64,000 bases of DNA, from the NCBI GenBank assembly GCA_947498815.1, contig CANMLU010000007.1, forward strand, positions 124,001-188,000, read 5' to 3'. A model generated the notes under the pieces. It was not told the origin of the DNA. It ran no database searches and saw only the letters and a list, made by a program, of their open reading frames with translations. This stretch comes from an uncultured Aquimarina sp. (lineage in GTDB: Bacteria; Bacteroidota; Bacteroidia; Flavobacteriales; Flavobacteriaceae). The translations under genes and the position numbers were made by a program. Shown here piece after piece: positions 53,601 to 61,083 of this stretch (its first letter is position 1; each line of letters opens with the position of its first letter).

Positions 53601-53979
53601 TGCACATATCATGTATATCTGGGGCTATGACCATTCAAAACCAATTGCCAAGATCGCCAATGCAACGTATATCGGGATGCCAGCAGCGGTGAAAACGAAA
53701 ATCGATGCGCTTGTGGCCCTCTCCAATACCGAAATCGCTAGGGCCGAAGAACAAACCCTACGGGATCGGTTTGAAGAACTGCGTAATGATGCTTATTTCA
53801 AAGAAGCACAACTCACCAGTTTTACTTATGATCCACTCATTGGGGTGACCAGTCAAACAGATGCCAAGGGATATACGATGTATTACACCTATGATGCCTT
53901 TAATCGCCTGGAGTTTATCAAAGATGCTGATGAGAAACTGATCTCTGAGTACAAGTACCACTATAAAAACCAACAGTAA
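50647..53979 (+). CDS. secreted RHS/YD-repeat protein, first partner of the RHS module
   Basis: 1110 residues with a signal peptide (start at residue 5, MKNSTLFFLLLWGISISSQ, is equally likely). The N-terminal domain opens with VDNYTGQPNITIPLFSKN, LGLNLALSYNTQGVKVDNRSGWTGTGWSL, the usual start of Bacteroidota RHS-type proteins. YD-type repeats close the protein (FTYDPLIGVTSQTDAKGYTMYYTYDAFNRLEFIKD). It has no RHS core of its own and no toxin end. Its stop overlaps the start of the next gene (TAATG), so the two are translated together and may form one surface shell. Confidence 0.8.
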   Translation: MNTMKNSTLFFLLLWGISISSQETPHDLPKIIPPSPTVANLMQFEEIPVDNYTGQPNITIPLFSKNIHQGLGLNLALSYNTQGVKVDNRSGWTGTGWSLFAGGSVSRTVRGVPDEINDGVRKGVYHNDDFWNYENLTDEQKGEFTWNALGTVYDQYDAELDLYQFSVLGLSGRFVITREGPQLLSNDPNVKIEINQNSTTGEIAGFTIIDTRGYNYHFDVLEQSETIPVSGSIPQGGEGIISGGSTTNITNVTSAWHLSRITTSNDKEVLSLSYQESIERYTTSVYEVYNRIPDPEYKRRIIKDPYNTGVMKPEYTYTSTTVTSTTKKLSVIHFLDGVTVDFLIGGVHPETTGEKLEHLVINNADGTENKRYSFTYEQTDRLWLTKVTEKPLNGVANHHVLSYIDKASLAAFGSKSDPWGYNFTNVYQEATIQKGLLSSIQTPTGGIKEFIWEEHTYSYRGSTKLPETDYVQNPNNTDTQRYTNGFTAVSPFVTTPPVALTTLQLDHPQRVKIRLSGITDFQHEKDYVKVTFSAANDPTQGVSLGLENTSDYIDVPAGNHHVFVQYMGYNLDPNFTQVTGTIQVTYQSKINGPLSEFKLGGGVRIKEILFKDNVTTITPEKRLMYQYTEPNTDIVSSGAVDMYKRGNLENEYRISIPYYFFIDGDFTGAGVDFDVKTKGITSQLTKGGYVGYKNVTISELDKGYTTYTYTTSQDYPSRSGVFVFPFLTPNNLDFKRGLLLKQEVFDQEHKKLQEVEYTNYNFVTSKIMNLYKPTYMEDCRDRQFYETYHAAMAGSAAQKNGPMCGGGPCDVLFVGCANTPPLMFINDMTFTWAQLKESITKDYFYDTSGTTSIVETKTNYDYNTENYQPKTVTQTLTEAGSTDTYVENRYYPVGGYPTAAFSGSEQATIGRLNMLNKVNDPVYTQSHKNDTLLSTVQYIYNEFEPDVVVPQIIKSAKGQADIENRLVYHDYDDYGNPLEVAQEDGAHIMYIWGYDHSKPIAKIANATYIGMPAAVKTKIDALVALSNTEIARAEEQTLRDRFEELRNDAYFKEAQLTSFTYDPLIGVTSQTDAKGYTMYYTYDAFNRLEFIKDADEKLISEYKYHYKNQQ

Positions 53980-56900
53980 TGCAATACCGATCAACAATGA
54001 AACTATTCAATATAAAATATATCGTACTCACTTTTGCATTACTATTTTTTGCAGAAGGATTTACTCAAATCACCGGCGGTGGTGGCACCTTATATTTCAG
54101 AGACAGGGATAATGATGGCTTTGGAAATGAGAACGATAGCAGAACCAGTACAACTCCTCTTGGAGGATACGTGACTCAAGCAGGAGATTGGAATGACACC
54201 GATGGAACCATTTACCCAGGAGCAATTGAGTTGTGTGATGGTAAGGATAATGATGGTAACGGTGGGATCGATGAAGATCGTCCAGCCAGACCTACCGTAA
54301 GTGTTACTAAAAACTGTGGTAATACCGTGATCACCCGGGGGAATCCTCCAAGCTATGTGACATGGTATTGGCAAAGCAGTAGTAGTGGCACCAGTACTTC
54401 CAATAGTGCCAAGAGTTTTACGCGTACCAGTAATGGCAGCTATTACCTTAGAGCCAAACATAACCTTAATGGATGTTGGAGTAGTGTACGTTCTGGAAGT
54501 TATACCGTAAAAAGTGTTCCTTCAACACCTACTGCTTCGGTATCGAATCAATGTGGAAAAAGTGTGTTGACTCGAGGCAATCCACCTAGTGGAGTGACCT
54601 GGTATTGGCAAAACAGTAGTTCGGGTACAAGTACATCCAATACTGCCAAAACCATCAATCGTACCAGTGGAAGCAGGTATTACCTTAGAGCCCGAAACAA
54701 CAGTTCGGGATGTTGGAGCGGGATGCGCACTGTTAACTATGCAGTAAAACCTGTTCCTGCAACACCATCGGCTGCCTCGGTATCGAATTCCTGTGGTCAA
54801 AGTACCTTAACCCGTGGATATCCTGTGAGTGGATATACCTGGTATTGGCAAAGCAGTTCTTCGGGAACCAGCACAGCAAATTCCTCTATGACTATTACCG
54901 TAACCAGCGGAAGCACCTATTACTTACGATCCAGAAACAATAGTACCGGCTGTTGGAGTGCGCCACGATGGGTGGGTTACTCCATAAAACCGGCACCTGC
55001 AGTACCCACAGCCGCTACAGTCTCCAAAAATTGTGGGAATACAGTTTTGACCCGAGGGAATCCCCCAAGCGGATATACCTGGTATTGGCAAAGCAATTAT
55101 AACTGGACCAGTACCTCAAACTCTGCAAAGACGATTACCTTAACCGGAGGGAGTACGTACTACCTTAGAGCCCGAAACAATAGTACTGGCTGTTGGAGTG
55201 CTGCGCGCACTGTTAGTTATAGTATCAATTCGATACCACCGACTCCATCGGCTCCAACGGTGAGCAATCAGTGTGGAAAGAGCACCTTAACCCGAACCAA
55301 TCCTCCAAGTGGGATCACCTGGTACTGGCAAAGTAGTGGTAGTGGTACGAGTACATCAAATTCGTCATCAACCCTTACCAGAACCAGTGGTACAACCTAT
55401 TACTTAAGGGGTAGAAATAATACGAGTGGCTGTTGGGGACCGGCAAAACAAGTGACCTATGGCGTTATTCCAACATCTACCTGGTATAAAGATAGTGACA
55501 ACGATGGATTTGCCAGTAGTACCACAATCGCATGTAGTAGCCCTGGGAGCAAGTATACACAAACGGTATTGCCAGTAACGGATTGTAATGATGATCTACC
55601 CGCAATCAACCCTGATACCGTATGGTATGCAGATACTGACGGTGATGGATTTGGAGATCCGAATACTACTCAGACCGGGTGTGTGCAACCTACAGGATAT
55701 GTGCTCGACAATACCGATCAGTGCCCAGAGGTGTTTGGAGAACAGGAAGGTTGCCCGGCAACACCTCACCAGTTAACACTTTCTGATGAGAACTACGTTT
55801 TTGTGCGAGCGTATCAAGAACCGATGACGACTCCAACACAGATCCAATACAACAAAGATGTGATCGAGAGCGTGACCTATTTTGATGGATTGGGTAGAGC
55901 CAAACAACAAAGAGCGATCAAGGCTTCACCTGGCGAAAAAGATATTGTGACCCATATGGAATATGACCAGTATGGCAGGCAAGCCAAACAATACTTGCCT
56001 TTTGAATCCGATGCGGTAGTTGGGAGTTATACAACTGTGGATATTAATACTGATATTAATAGTTATTATAAAAATACCTATGATGCTGATTTTACGGATA
56101 TGGTGCTTTCTGATATTAATGCGTATAGCGAAAGTGTATTTGAAGCCTCACCTTTAAACCGAGTTCTCGAACAAGGAGCCCCAGGTACCGATTGGAAAGC
56201 CAACCCAACTAGTGATAGTGATCACACGATTAAGTTTGATTGGCAAACCAACCAGGCTGCAGAGGGAATCATACGATTTAAAGTGCGTTTTCCAAATGTA
56301 ACGGATACCGAAAGCCCTTCTTTGGCAACATCAAGTACCTATGCGACTGGAGATTTAAGAGTAACCATCACCAAAGATGAAAACTGGCAGCCTGGTCAAA
56401 CAAACCCCGATGATCATACCACCAAAGAATACAAAAACAAACAAGGACAGGTGGTTTTAAAACGTACGTATAACGAGAATGTAGCTCATGACACCTATTA
56501 TGTATATGATGATTTTGGGCAACTTACTTATGTAATCCCGCCCAAAGTCGATGCTAGCGACGGGGTATCGAACACCGAACTCGCCGAACTGTGTTACCAA
56601 TACAAATACGATAACAGAAATCGTATGATTGAAAAGAAAATCCCGGGTAAAGGATGGGAATATATCATCTATAATAAACTGGATCAGCCTGTATATACAC
56701 AAGATGCATTGTTAAAAGCACAGGACAAGTGGCTTTTTACCAAGTACGATGCTTTTGGACGTGTAACCTATACAGGAACCACCTCTAACCCAAATACCAG
56801 AGCGGGCATACAAGATTTTATAAATACTACAGAGGCTTATACGCAGTTTGAGTCCAGACAAAGTACAGCTTCTACCGTTGCAGGTACGAGCATATACTAT

Positions 56901-59243
56901 TCTAATGACGCAACTCCAAAAGGGATAGCACAGATTTATACCATCAATTACTATGACAATTATGATTTTGATCTGGCAGGGATCACTGCACCAACAACAG
57001 TATTTGGTGAAGCCCTTACGACCAATACCAAATCATTAGCCACAGGAAGCAAAATACGAGTGTTAGGAACCGATCAATGGATCACTACAGTGACCTATTA
57101 TGATAAAAAAGCACAACCTATTTATGTGGTGAGTAAGAATGAGTATTTAAATACAACAGACATTATAGAAACCGAACTAGACTTTGTAGGCAAGGTTAAA
57201 CAAACCAAAGCCACACACACCAAAGGCAGTAATGCAGCGATTGTAACGATGGATACTTTTACCTATGATCATATGGGTAGAATGACCAGACAAACCCAAA
57301 AGATCGATAACCAAGAGGAGGAGATGATTGTTGCCAACAGCTATAATGCTTTGGGGCAATTAACATCCAAAAAAGTAGGTGGCACTTCGACTACGCTCAG
57401 TGCTCAAGGAACCCCGAGCGGAGCCGAAGGGTTACAAACCGTAGACTACAACTACAACGTACGCGGTTGGCTTAAAGCCATCAATAACGGGACAACGGCA
57501 AATGGAGATTTATTTGGTTTTGCCTTAGATTATAATTCGGGGACGAATGCATTATACAATGGTAATATCTCCAAAGCCTCTTGGCAAACTGCCAATGACA
57601 ATACTACTCGAAGTTATGCCTATACCTATGATGCGTTAAACAGGATTGTTACTGGTATAAGCAATGATGGTAAGTATAACCTGAGCGGAGTCTCTTATGA
57701 TAAAGTTGGAAACATCCTATCCTTAAACCGAAAAGGACATCTCAATACCAACGCGACCTCTTTTGGAAACATGGATCTGTTGTCTTATACCTATGACAGC
57801 GGTAACAAACTCTTACAAGTAACCGATACCGGTAACAAAATCTATGGGTTTAAAGACGGTACCAATACCAATGAGGACTTTGAGTATGATGATAATGGGA
57901 ACTTAACCATCGACAGGAATAAGCAGATTACCAGTGTCTTATATAACTATATGAACTTGCCAACTCAAGTTGTCTTTGAGAATAGTAATAGTATGAAAAT
58001 TGATTATATATATGATGCTAATGGAACAAAGCTAACGAAAACCGTAACTAATGGAACTGCAATAACCACTACAGAATATAGTGAATCTGCAACGTATAAA
58101 AATGGTAGTCTTGAGTTTATGAACCATGAAGAAGGTTATGTAGAGCCTAATAATGATGGTTGGCGATATGTTTATCAGTACAGAGATTTAGTTGGTAATG
58201 TTAGACTTTCTTATTCTGATAGTGATAATGATGGTAAAGTAGATGTAGTTCGAAATGGAACCGATGTTGACGGAGATGGAGATAACCATCACGAAATTTT
58301 TCAAGTCAATGATTATTATCCGTTTGGTTTAGAGATTGAATATGGTTCAAATCACTCTAACTCTTTGATCACAGGAACTAATGAGCATCAATATAAGTAT
58401 CAAGGTCAGGAATTGAACAAGGGTCTTGGGTACAATATGTACGAGTTTGAGTTGAGACATTACGATCCTGCAATAGGTAGGTTTGTTACTACAGATCCTT
58501 ATGAGCAGTTTGCTTCTCCTTATCTGGCTATGGGTAATAATCCTGTGATCTCTTTTGATCCAGATGGGGGGTATTGTGTAGATGCTAACGGTAATCAAAT
58601 AGCTTGTCCTGAAGGTGCAGGGGATCTTTATGATGATGTAAGAGATAGTGAGACGAATCATATTGAAATTTTAGATGAAGCCATAATTGATAGTGATTCT
58701 AATTCAGAATCAGCAGAATCAGATAGTGTAGAACCAAAATATGCGATTAAGCTTATGGATCGAAAGGTAGCGCCTGCCATAGGAGAATTAAGAGGTTTTG
58801 ACAAGTTCTCTGCCGAAGTACAAGAGAATTTACCTTGGTTATTTGGACCAAGAACTTCTGAAGATGGAAGGTTTATTGTAGATCCAAGCGGTAATTCAAT
58901 AAGGTTTGCCCCTATAACAGGAACTGCTCCAGGACCAGGCGGATCATTGAAAGCTGTAAAGGCTGTAAAACAAACAAAACTTGTAACCAGATTTAAACCA
59001 GAGCAATTAATGAAATGGTGGACAACTTCTTCTAAGACTCTTTCAAAGATTCCTAAAGGATTTAAATTAACTAAAAAATTTGGTTTTCAACATGGGCAAA
59101 AAGTTTATAAATATAAAGGAAAGTATTACTCTAAGGATATTGATTCTCATAATGGTGGTGCTTGGAAGGTGTTTGAGGAAGTTAATGGACGATTAAAAAG
59201 AATAGGAACAGCAGGTGAAAATCTGCAAATTTTTAAAAGATAG
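53979..59243 (+). CDS. RHS polymorphic toxin with MopE-like, Ig-like and DUF6443 domains
   Basis: 1754 residues (a second start at 53997 gives a direct signal peptide ending GFTQ). Order: signal peptide; MopE-like Asp-rich motif (RDRDNDGFGN, about 41-50, and ELCDGKDNDGNGGIDED); five Ig-like repeats of about 79 residues (104-497); two further Asp-rich motifs (YKDSDNDGFASS, YADTDGDGFGDP); DUF6443-type block (ITYFDGLGRAKQQRAIKASPG region, about 620-680); YD repeats; RHS core RHYDPAIGRFVTTDP (about 1494); variable C-terminal domain (about 1660-1754). That domain has HGQKVYKYKGKYYSKDIDSHNGGAWK and RIGTAGENLQIFKR, resembling the Ntox21 RNase toxin type. No type IX sorting domain is seen. Confidence 0.85.
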   Translation: MQYRSTMKLFNIKYIVLTFALLFFAEGFTQITGGGGTLYFRDRDNDGFGNENDSRTSTTPLGGYVTQAGDWNDTDGTIYPGAIELCDGKDNDGNGGIDEDRPARPTVSVTKNCGNTVITRGNPPSYVTWYWQSSSSGTSTSNSAKSFTRTSNGSYYLRAKHNLNGCWSSVRSGSYTVKSVPSTPTASVSNQCGKSVLTRGNPPSGVTWYWQNSSSGTSTSNTAKTINRTSGSRYYLRARNNSSGCWSGMRTVNYAVKPVPATPSAASVSNSCGQSTLTRGYPVSGYTWYWQSSSSGTSTANSSMTITVTSGSTYYLRSRNNSTGCWSAPRWVGYSIKPAPAVPTAATVSKNCGNTVLTRGNPPSGYTWYWQSNYNWTSTSNSAKTITLTGGSTYYLRARNNSTGCWSAARTVSYSINSIPPTPSAPTVSNQCGKSTLTRTNPPSGITWYWQSSGSGTSTSNSSSTLTRTSGTTYYLRGRNNTSGCWGPAKQVTYGVIPTSTWYKDSDNDGFASSTTIACSSPGSKYTQTVLPVTDCNDDLPAINPDTVWYADTDGDGFGDPNTTQTGCVQPTGYVLDNTDQCPEVFGEQEGCPATPHQLTLSDENYVFVRAYQEPMTTPTQIQYNKDVIESVTYFDGLGRAKQQRAIKASPGEKDIVTHMEYDQYGRQAKQYLPFESDAVVGSYTTVDINTDINSYYKNTYDADFTDMVLSDINAYSESVFEASPLNRVLEQGAPGTDWKANPTSDSDHTIKFDWQTNQAAEGIIRFKVRFPNVTDTESPSLATSSTYATGDLRVTITKDENWQPGQTNPDDHTTKEYKNKQGQVVLKRTYNENVAHDTYYVYDDFGQLTYVIPPKVDASDGVSNTELAELCYQYKYDNRNRMIEKKIPGKGWEYIIYNKLDQPVYTQDALLKAQDKWLFTKYDAFGRVTYTGTTSNPNTRAGIQDFINTTEAYTQFESRQSTASTVAGTSIYYSNDATPKGIAQIYTINYYDNYDFDLAGITAPTTVFGEALTTNTKSLATGSKIRVLGTDQWITTVTYYDKKAQPIYVVSKNEYLNTTDIIETELDFVGKVKQTKATHTKGSNAAIVTMDTFTYDHMGRMTRQTQKIDNQEEEMIVANSYNALGQLTSKKVGGTSTTLSAQGTPSGAEGLQTVDYNYNVRGWLKAINNGTTANGDLFGFALDYNSGTNALYNGNISKASWQTANDNTTRSYAYTYDALNRIVTGISNDGKYNLSGVSYDKVGNILSLNRKGHLNTNATSFGNMDLLSYTYDSGNKLLQVTDTGNKIYGFKDGTNTNEDFEYDDNGNLTIDRNKQITSVLYNYMNLPTQVVFENSNSMKIDYIYDANGTKLTKTVTNGTAITTTEYSESATYKNGSLEFMNHEEGYVEPNNDGWRYVYQYRDLVGNVRLSYSDSDNDGKVDVVRNGTDVDGDGDNHHEIFQVNDYYPFGLEIEYGSNHSNSLITGTNEHQYKYQGQELNKGLGYNMYEFELRHYDPAIGRFVTTDPYEQFASPYLAMGNNPVISFDPDGGYCVDANGNQIACPEGAGDLYDDVRDSETNHIEILDEAIIDSDSNSESAESDSVEPKYAIKLMDRKVAPAIGELRGFDKFSAEVQENLPWLFGPRTSEDGRFIVDPSGNSIRFAPITGTAPGPGGSLKAVKAVKQTKLVTRFKPEQLMKWWTTSSKTLSKIPKGFKLTKKFGFQHGQKVYKYKGKYYSKDIDSHNGGAWKVFEEVNGRLKRIGTAGENLQIFKR
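54288..55469 (+). repeat. five tandem ~237-bp coding repeats (Ig-like domains)
   Basis: Residues 104-497 of the RHS protein form five copies. Each has the pattern x-CG-x-(3)-LTRGNPPSG-x-TWYWQSSSSGTST, then TYYLRARNNSTGCWS, then a short VxYSI end. Copies share long stretches at the DNA level (for example GGTATTGGCAAAGCAGT), so they are recent or kept similar, and their number could vary between strains. Confidence 0.85.
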
Positions 59244-59245
59244 TT

Positions 59246-59731
59246 ATGGTTGTAGAACATATAACCTCTAAAAATTTTGATAAAAGTTTAGGGGAATTAT
59301 TAAAAACAAAAAAGGCGGACAATGTTGCAAAAGGTCGATTTGATCTTGAACCAATAGAGTTAACTAAGAAATCAAGTTTTATAATTGATTTTCTTTCTTC
59401 AATTAAATCAATTGAAAGTTTAACATACAAAATACTTTTTTGGGAAAAGGATAGTCTCATAGAGAATTTTATTAAGCTTAATTCTAGTAAAGATGATAGT
59501 TTTAAAATAACTCTATCATATAAAAATGATCAACCTTCAGGTGTTGCTTTTCTTGAATCAAAAAAAATAGACAAACATTTTTTGAAAGTATTATTAGATA
59601 ATCATTTTAACTATGAAATGGCAGTTGACCCTTCTCTGAATCTTAGAGTTCAAATATGTATTAATCAAAAAAATATTATAACTGTCATGGACATATATGA
59701 CGATAGAGGTTTTGATATTTACTATATCTAG
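59246..59731 (+). CDS. candidate immunity protein for the RHS toxin
   Basis: 161 residues, no signal peptide, cytoplasmic. It starts 2 nt after the toxin gene's stop, the usual place of an immunity gene. Its base composition is clearly more AT-rich than the RHS genes, a typical mark of shuffled toxin/immunity cassettes. Sequence features: KGRFDLEPIELTKKSSFIIDFLSSIKSIESLTYKI in the first half and a strand-rich end (VQICINQKNIITVMDIYDDRGFDIYYI). No family is recognised; the role is inferred from position. Confidence 0.6.
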   Translation: MVVEHITSKNFDKSLGELLKTKKADNVAKGRFDLEPIELTKKSSFIIDFLSSIKSIESLTYKILFWEKDSLIENFIKLNSSKDDSFKITLSYKNDQPSGVAFLESKKIDKHFLKVLLDNHFNYEMAVDPSLNLRVQICINQKNIITVMDIYDDRGFDIYYI

Positions 59732-59775
59732 TCATTAATGCTTGGGTGACTAAGAATACTAAAATAAATAACAAG

Positions 59776-59808
59776 AACCAGTTGCATTGATTTGTAGCTG
59801 GTTTTTTT
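59776..59808 (+). terminator. rho-independent terminator of the RHS module
   Basis: AACCAG (59776-59781) pairs with CTGGTT (59798-59803) and is followed by a run of T, 45 nt past the immunity gene stop. It closes the toxin/immunity transcript. Confidence 0.65.
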
Positions 59809-60154
59809 ATGAGTACGCTTTTTGAGTTTTGTAGTCACGTAGACACATATCGATAAAGTCGTAGATATACTTTTTACGATCTTCTGATAGGTTAGAAATA
59901 TCTTCGATACGTTGTAAAACTTCTTTATCCTTTACCAATATAGAAGTATCGCCAGCAAGAAAATCAAGAGAAACATTAAGAGCTTGAGCAATGTTCATAG
60001 CAATATCAATAGATGGTGTACGCTCGTTACGTTCATATCTACCAATAATAGCAGAAGAAGTAACCCCGATCGCTCGGATATGATAGCGCGGAAATGTTTT
60101 CCGTGCCGTTATGAGTAAGCGATGGGTATTATAGAGATCATAAAAGACAGTCAT
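59807..60154 (-). pseudogene. XRE family HTH regulator broken by a REP sequence
   Basis: The C-terminal part reads VTSSAIIGRYERNERTPSIDIAMNIAQALNVSLDFLAGD, helices 3-5 of an XRE domain, followed by a helical tail LSEDRKKYIYDFIDMCLRDY. The part that should hold helices 1 and 2 is replaced by ARKTFPRYHIRAIG, which is exactly the translation of the REP copy at 60065-60107. Upstream of it, in frame, only a short unrelated stretch leads to a Met inside the terminator loop at 60154. The frame stays open, so it may be a remodelled protein, but DNA binding is probably lost. Confidence 0.6.
60065..60107 (+). repeat. REP element, copy 1
   Basis: 43 bp beginning CCCGATCGCTCGGATATG and ending in the hairpin GCGCGGAAATGTTTTCCGTGCC (written in two arms: CGGAAA and TTTCCG). 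It matches copy 3 (60907-60949) in the same direction with one difference. It lies inside the XRE gene remnant. Confidence 0.8.
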
Positions 60155-60176
60155 GTTTAAGTGACTGTCTTTTTTT
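60142..60176. terminator. bidirectional hairpin between XRE remnant and RAYT promoter
   Basis: AAAAGACAGTCA (60142-60153) pairs perfectly with TGACTGTCTTTT (60162-60173) around an 8-nt loop, with T tracts on the plus strand and a weaker one on the minus strand. Confidence 0.7.
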
Positions 60177-60194
60177 GGTACAATAAAAAATGAC

Positions 60195-60231
60195 CAGTTC
60201 CAAAAATTGGAACTACTAAGCTTTATTCTTG
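60195..60231 (+). promoter_or_regulatory. palindromic operator plus -7 element, copy 3 of 4
   Basis: CAGTTCC, seven bases, GGAACTA at 60195-60215; the inner AGTTCCAA/TTGGAACT arms are perfect. Exactly 8 bp later comes TATTCTTG (60224-60231). It drives the RAYT gene, whose ATG is at 60260, and lies just upstream of the broken XRE gene on the other strand. Confidence 0.6.
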
Positions 60232-60259
60232 TAATATATATAGCCTTACACATATAAAT

Positions 60260-60814
60260 ATGTCTACAAAATACAAAGCTACCATACCAGATGTCGGATA
60301 TTTTATTACTATAACTACTGTGGGTTGGATTGATGTTTTTACAAGAGTAAAACAAAAGTATGTACTTATTGATAGTCTAAAATATTGTCAAAAAGAAAAA
60401 GGACTGGAAGTATATTCGTATTGCATTATGCCTAGCCACATTCATATGGTATGTAAAGCAAAAGAAGGGTGTGTGTTATCAGATATTATTCGAGATTTTA
60501 AGAAGTTTACATCCAAAAAGATAATCGAAACTATTATAAATTACCCAGAGAGTAGAAGAGAATGGATGTTAGAATATTTTAGTAAAGCCTGCGAGCATTT
60601 AAAACGAGAGCAACAATATAAAGTTTGGCAAGATGGATATCATGCAGAAACAGCTTATACAAATTGGTTTATAAAACAGAAAATAACGTATATTCATAAC
60701 AATCCCGTTATGGATAAGATTGTTGCAAGTCCAGAAGACTATGTATTTAGTTCTGCAAGAAATTATGCAGATTTGGATAATGAGTTAGAAGTTGTAGTTT
60801 TAAATATGTTTTAG
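60260..60814 (+). CDS. REP-associated tyrosine transposase (RAYT, Y1_Tnp family)
   Basis: 184 residues. The HUH motif is HIHMV in YCIMPSHIHMVCKAKEG (about 54-70). The catalytic Tyr is probably in the helix FIKQKITYIHNNPVMDKIV (about 137-155), and YVFSSARNYAD is the conserved closing block of the family. RAYTs cut single-stranded DNA at REP hairpins. Matching REP copies flank the gene. The start is supported by the promoter at 60224 and the typical KYKATIPDVGYFITITT opening. Confidence 0.88.
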   Translation: MSTKYKATIPDVGYFITITTVGWIDVFTRVKQKYVLIDSLKYCQKEKGLEVYSYCIMPSHIHMVCKAKEGCVLSDIIRDFKKFTSKKIIETIINYPESRREWMLEYFSKACEHLKREQQYKVWQDGYHAETAYTNWFIKQKITYIHNNPVMDKIVASPEDYVFSSARNYADLDNELEVVVLNMF

Positions 60815-60824
60815 TTTTGTGGAA

Positions 60825-60855
60825 TGCACGGATTGCAAATCCGCGCCATCGGGTA
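60825..60855 (-). repeat. REP element, copy 2 (inverted)
   Basis: GCACGGATTGCAAATCCGCG followed by CCATCGGGTA. It has the GCACGG...CCGCGC frame of the other copies in opposite orientation, with its own hairpin CGGATT/AATCCG. Confidence 0.7.
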
Positions 60856-60906
60856 GACAAGGAATAATAAAGCTAACAGCCACAGAAGCTAAAGCTACAG
60901 GCTTTA

Positions 60907-60949
60907 CCCGATCGCTCGGATATGGTAGCGCGGAAATGTTTTCCGTGCC
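60907..60949 (+). repeat. REP element, copy 3
   Basis: A 43-bp match to copy 1 (60065-60107) with one base changed. Together with copy 2 it forms an inverted REP pair downstream of the transposase gene. Confidence 0.8.
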
Positions 60950-60981
60950 AAATATGAGCCAGCTAACCATTATATAACTAC

Positions 60982-61021
60982 AAAAAACCACCATCAAAAA
61001 GTTATATGATAGTGGTTTTTT
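60982..61021. terminator. bidirectional terminator between RAYT and FAS1 genes
   Basis: AACCAC (60986-60991) pairs with GTGGTT (61012-61017), extended by ATC/GAT after one mismatch and flanked by A and T runs on both sides. It lies past the FAS1 gene's stop on the minus strand and past the REP unit on the plus strand. Confidence 0.65.
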
Positions 61022-61083
61022 AAAGATACTACGTATCAAGAAAGTAACCAGGTTTGATAAACAGCAAGCGAGTTTATCAAAAA

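Larger units (their letters stand above)
60065..60949 (+). mobile_element. REP-flanked RAYT (IS200-like transposase) unit
   Basis: A REP-associated tyrosine transposase gene (60260-60814) with REP copies on both sides: copy 1 at 60065 and copy 3 at 60907 in direct orientation, copy 2 at 60825 inverted. This is the usual organisation in which the transposase mobilises its flanking REP sequences. Confidence 0.7.

Noticed and set aside
54288-55469. Repeat array considered as CRISPR
   Set aside because: The repeats are ~237 bp, contiguous and coding in one frame; there are no short direct repeats with unique spacers anywhere in the window.
53979-59243. Type IX secretion sorting domain at the end of the RHS protein
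   Set aside because: The C-terminus is a Lys-rich toxin-like domain ending in QIFKR, without the beta-sandwich CTD pattern.
50647-59731. RHS region considered as prophage or T6SS island
   Set aside because: No phage structural, integrase, VgrG or Tss genes are seen; only the RHS pair and its immunity gene are present.
60800-61039. 79-residue minus-strand open frame over the REP pair
   Set aside because: It consists of translated REP repeats and terminator sequence, with no promoter and no family resemblance.
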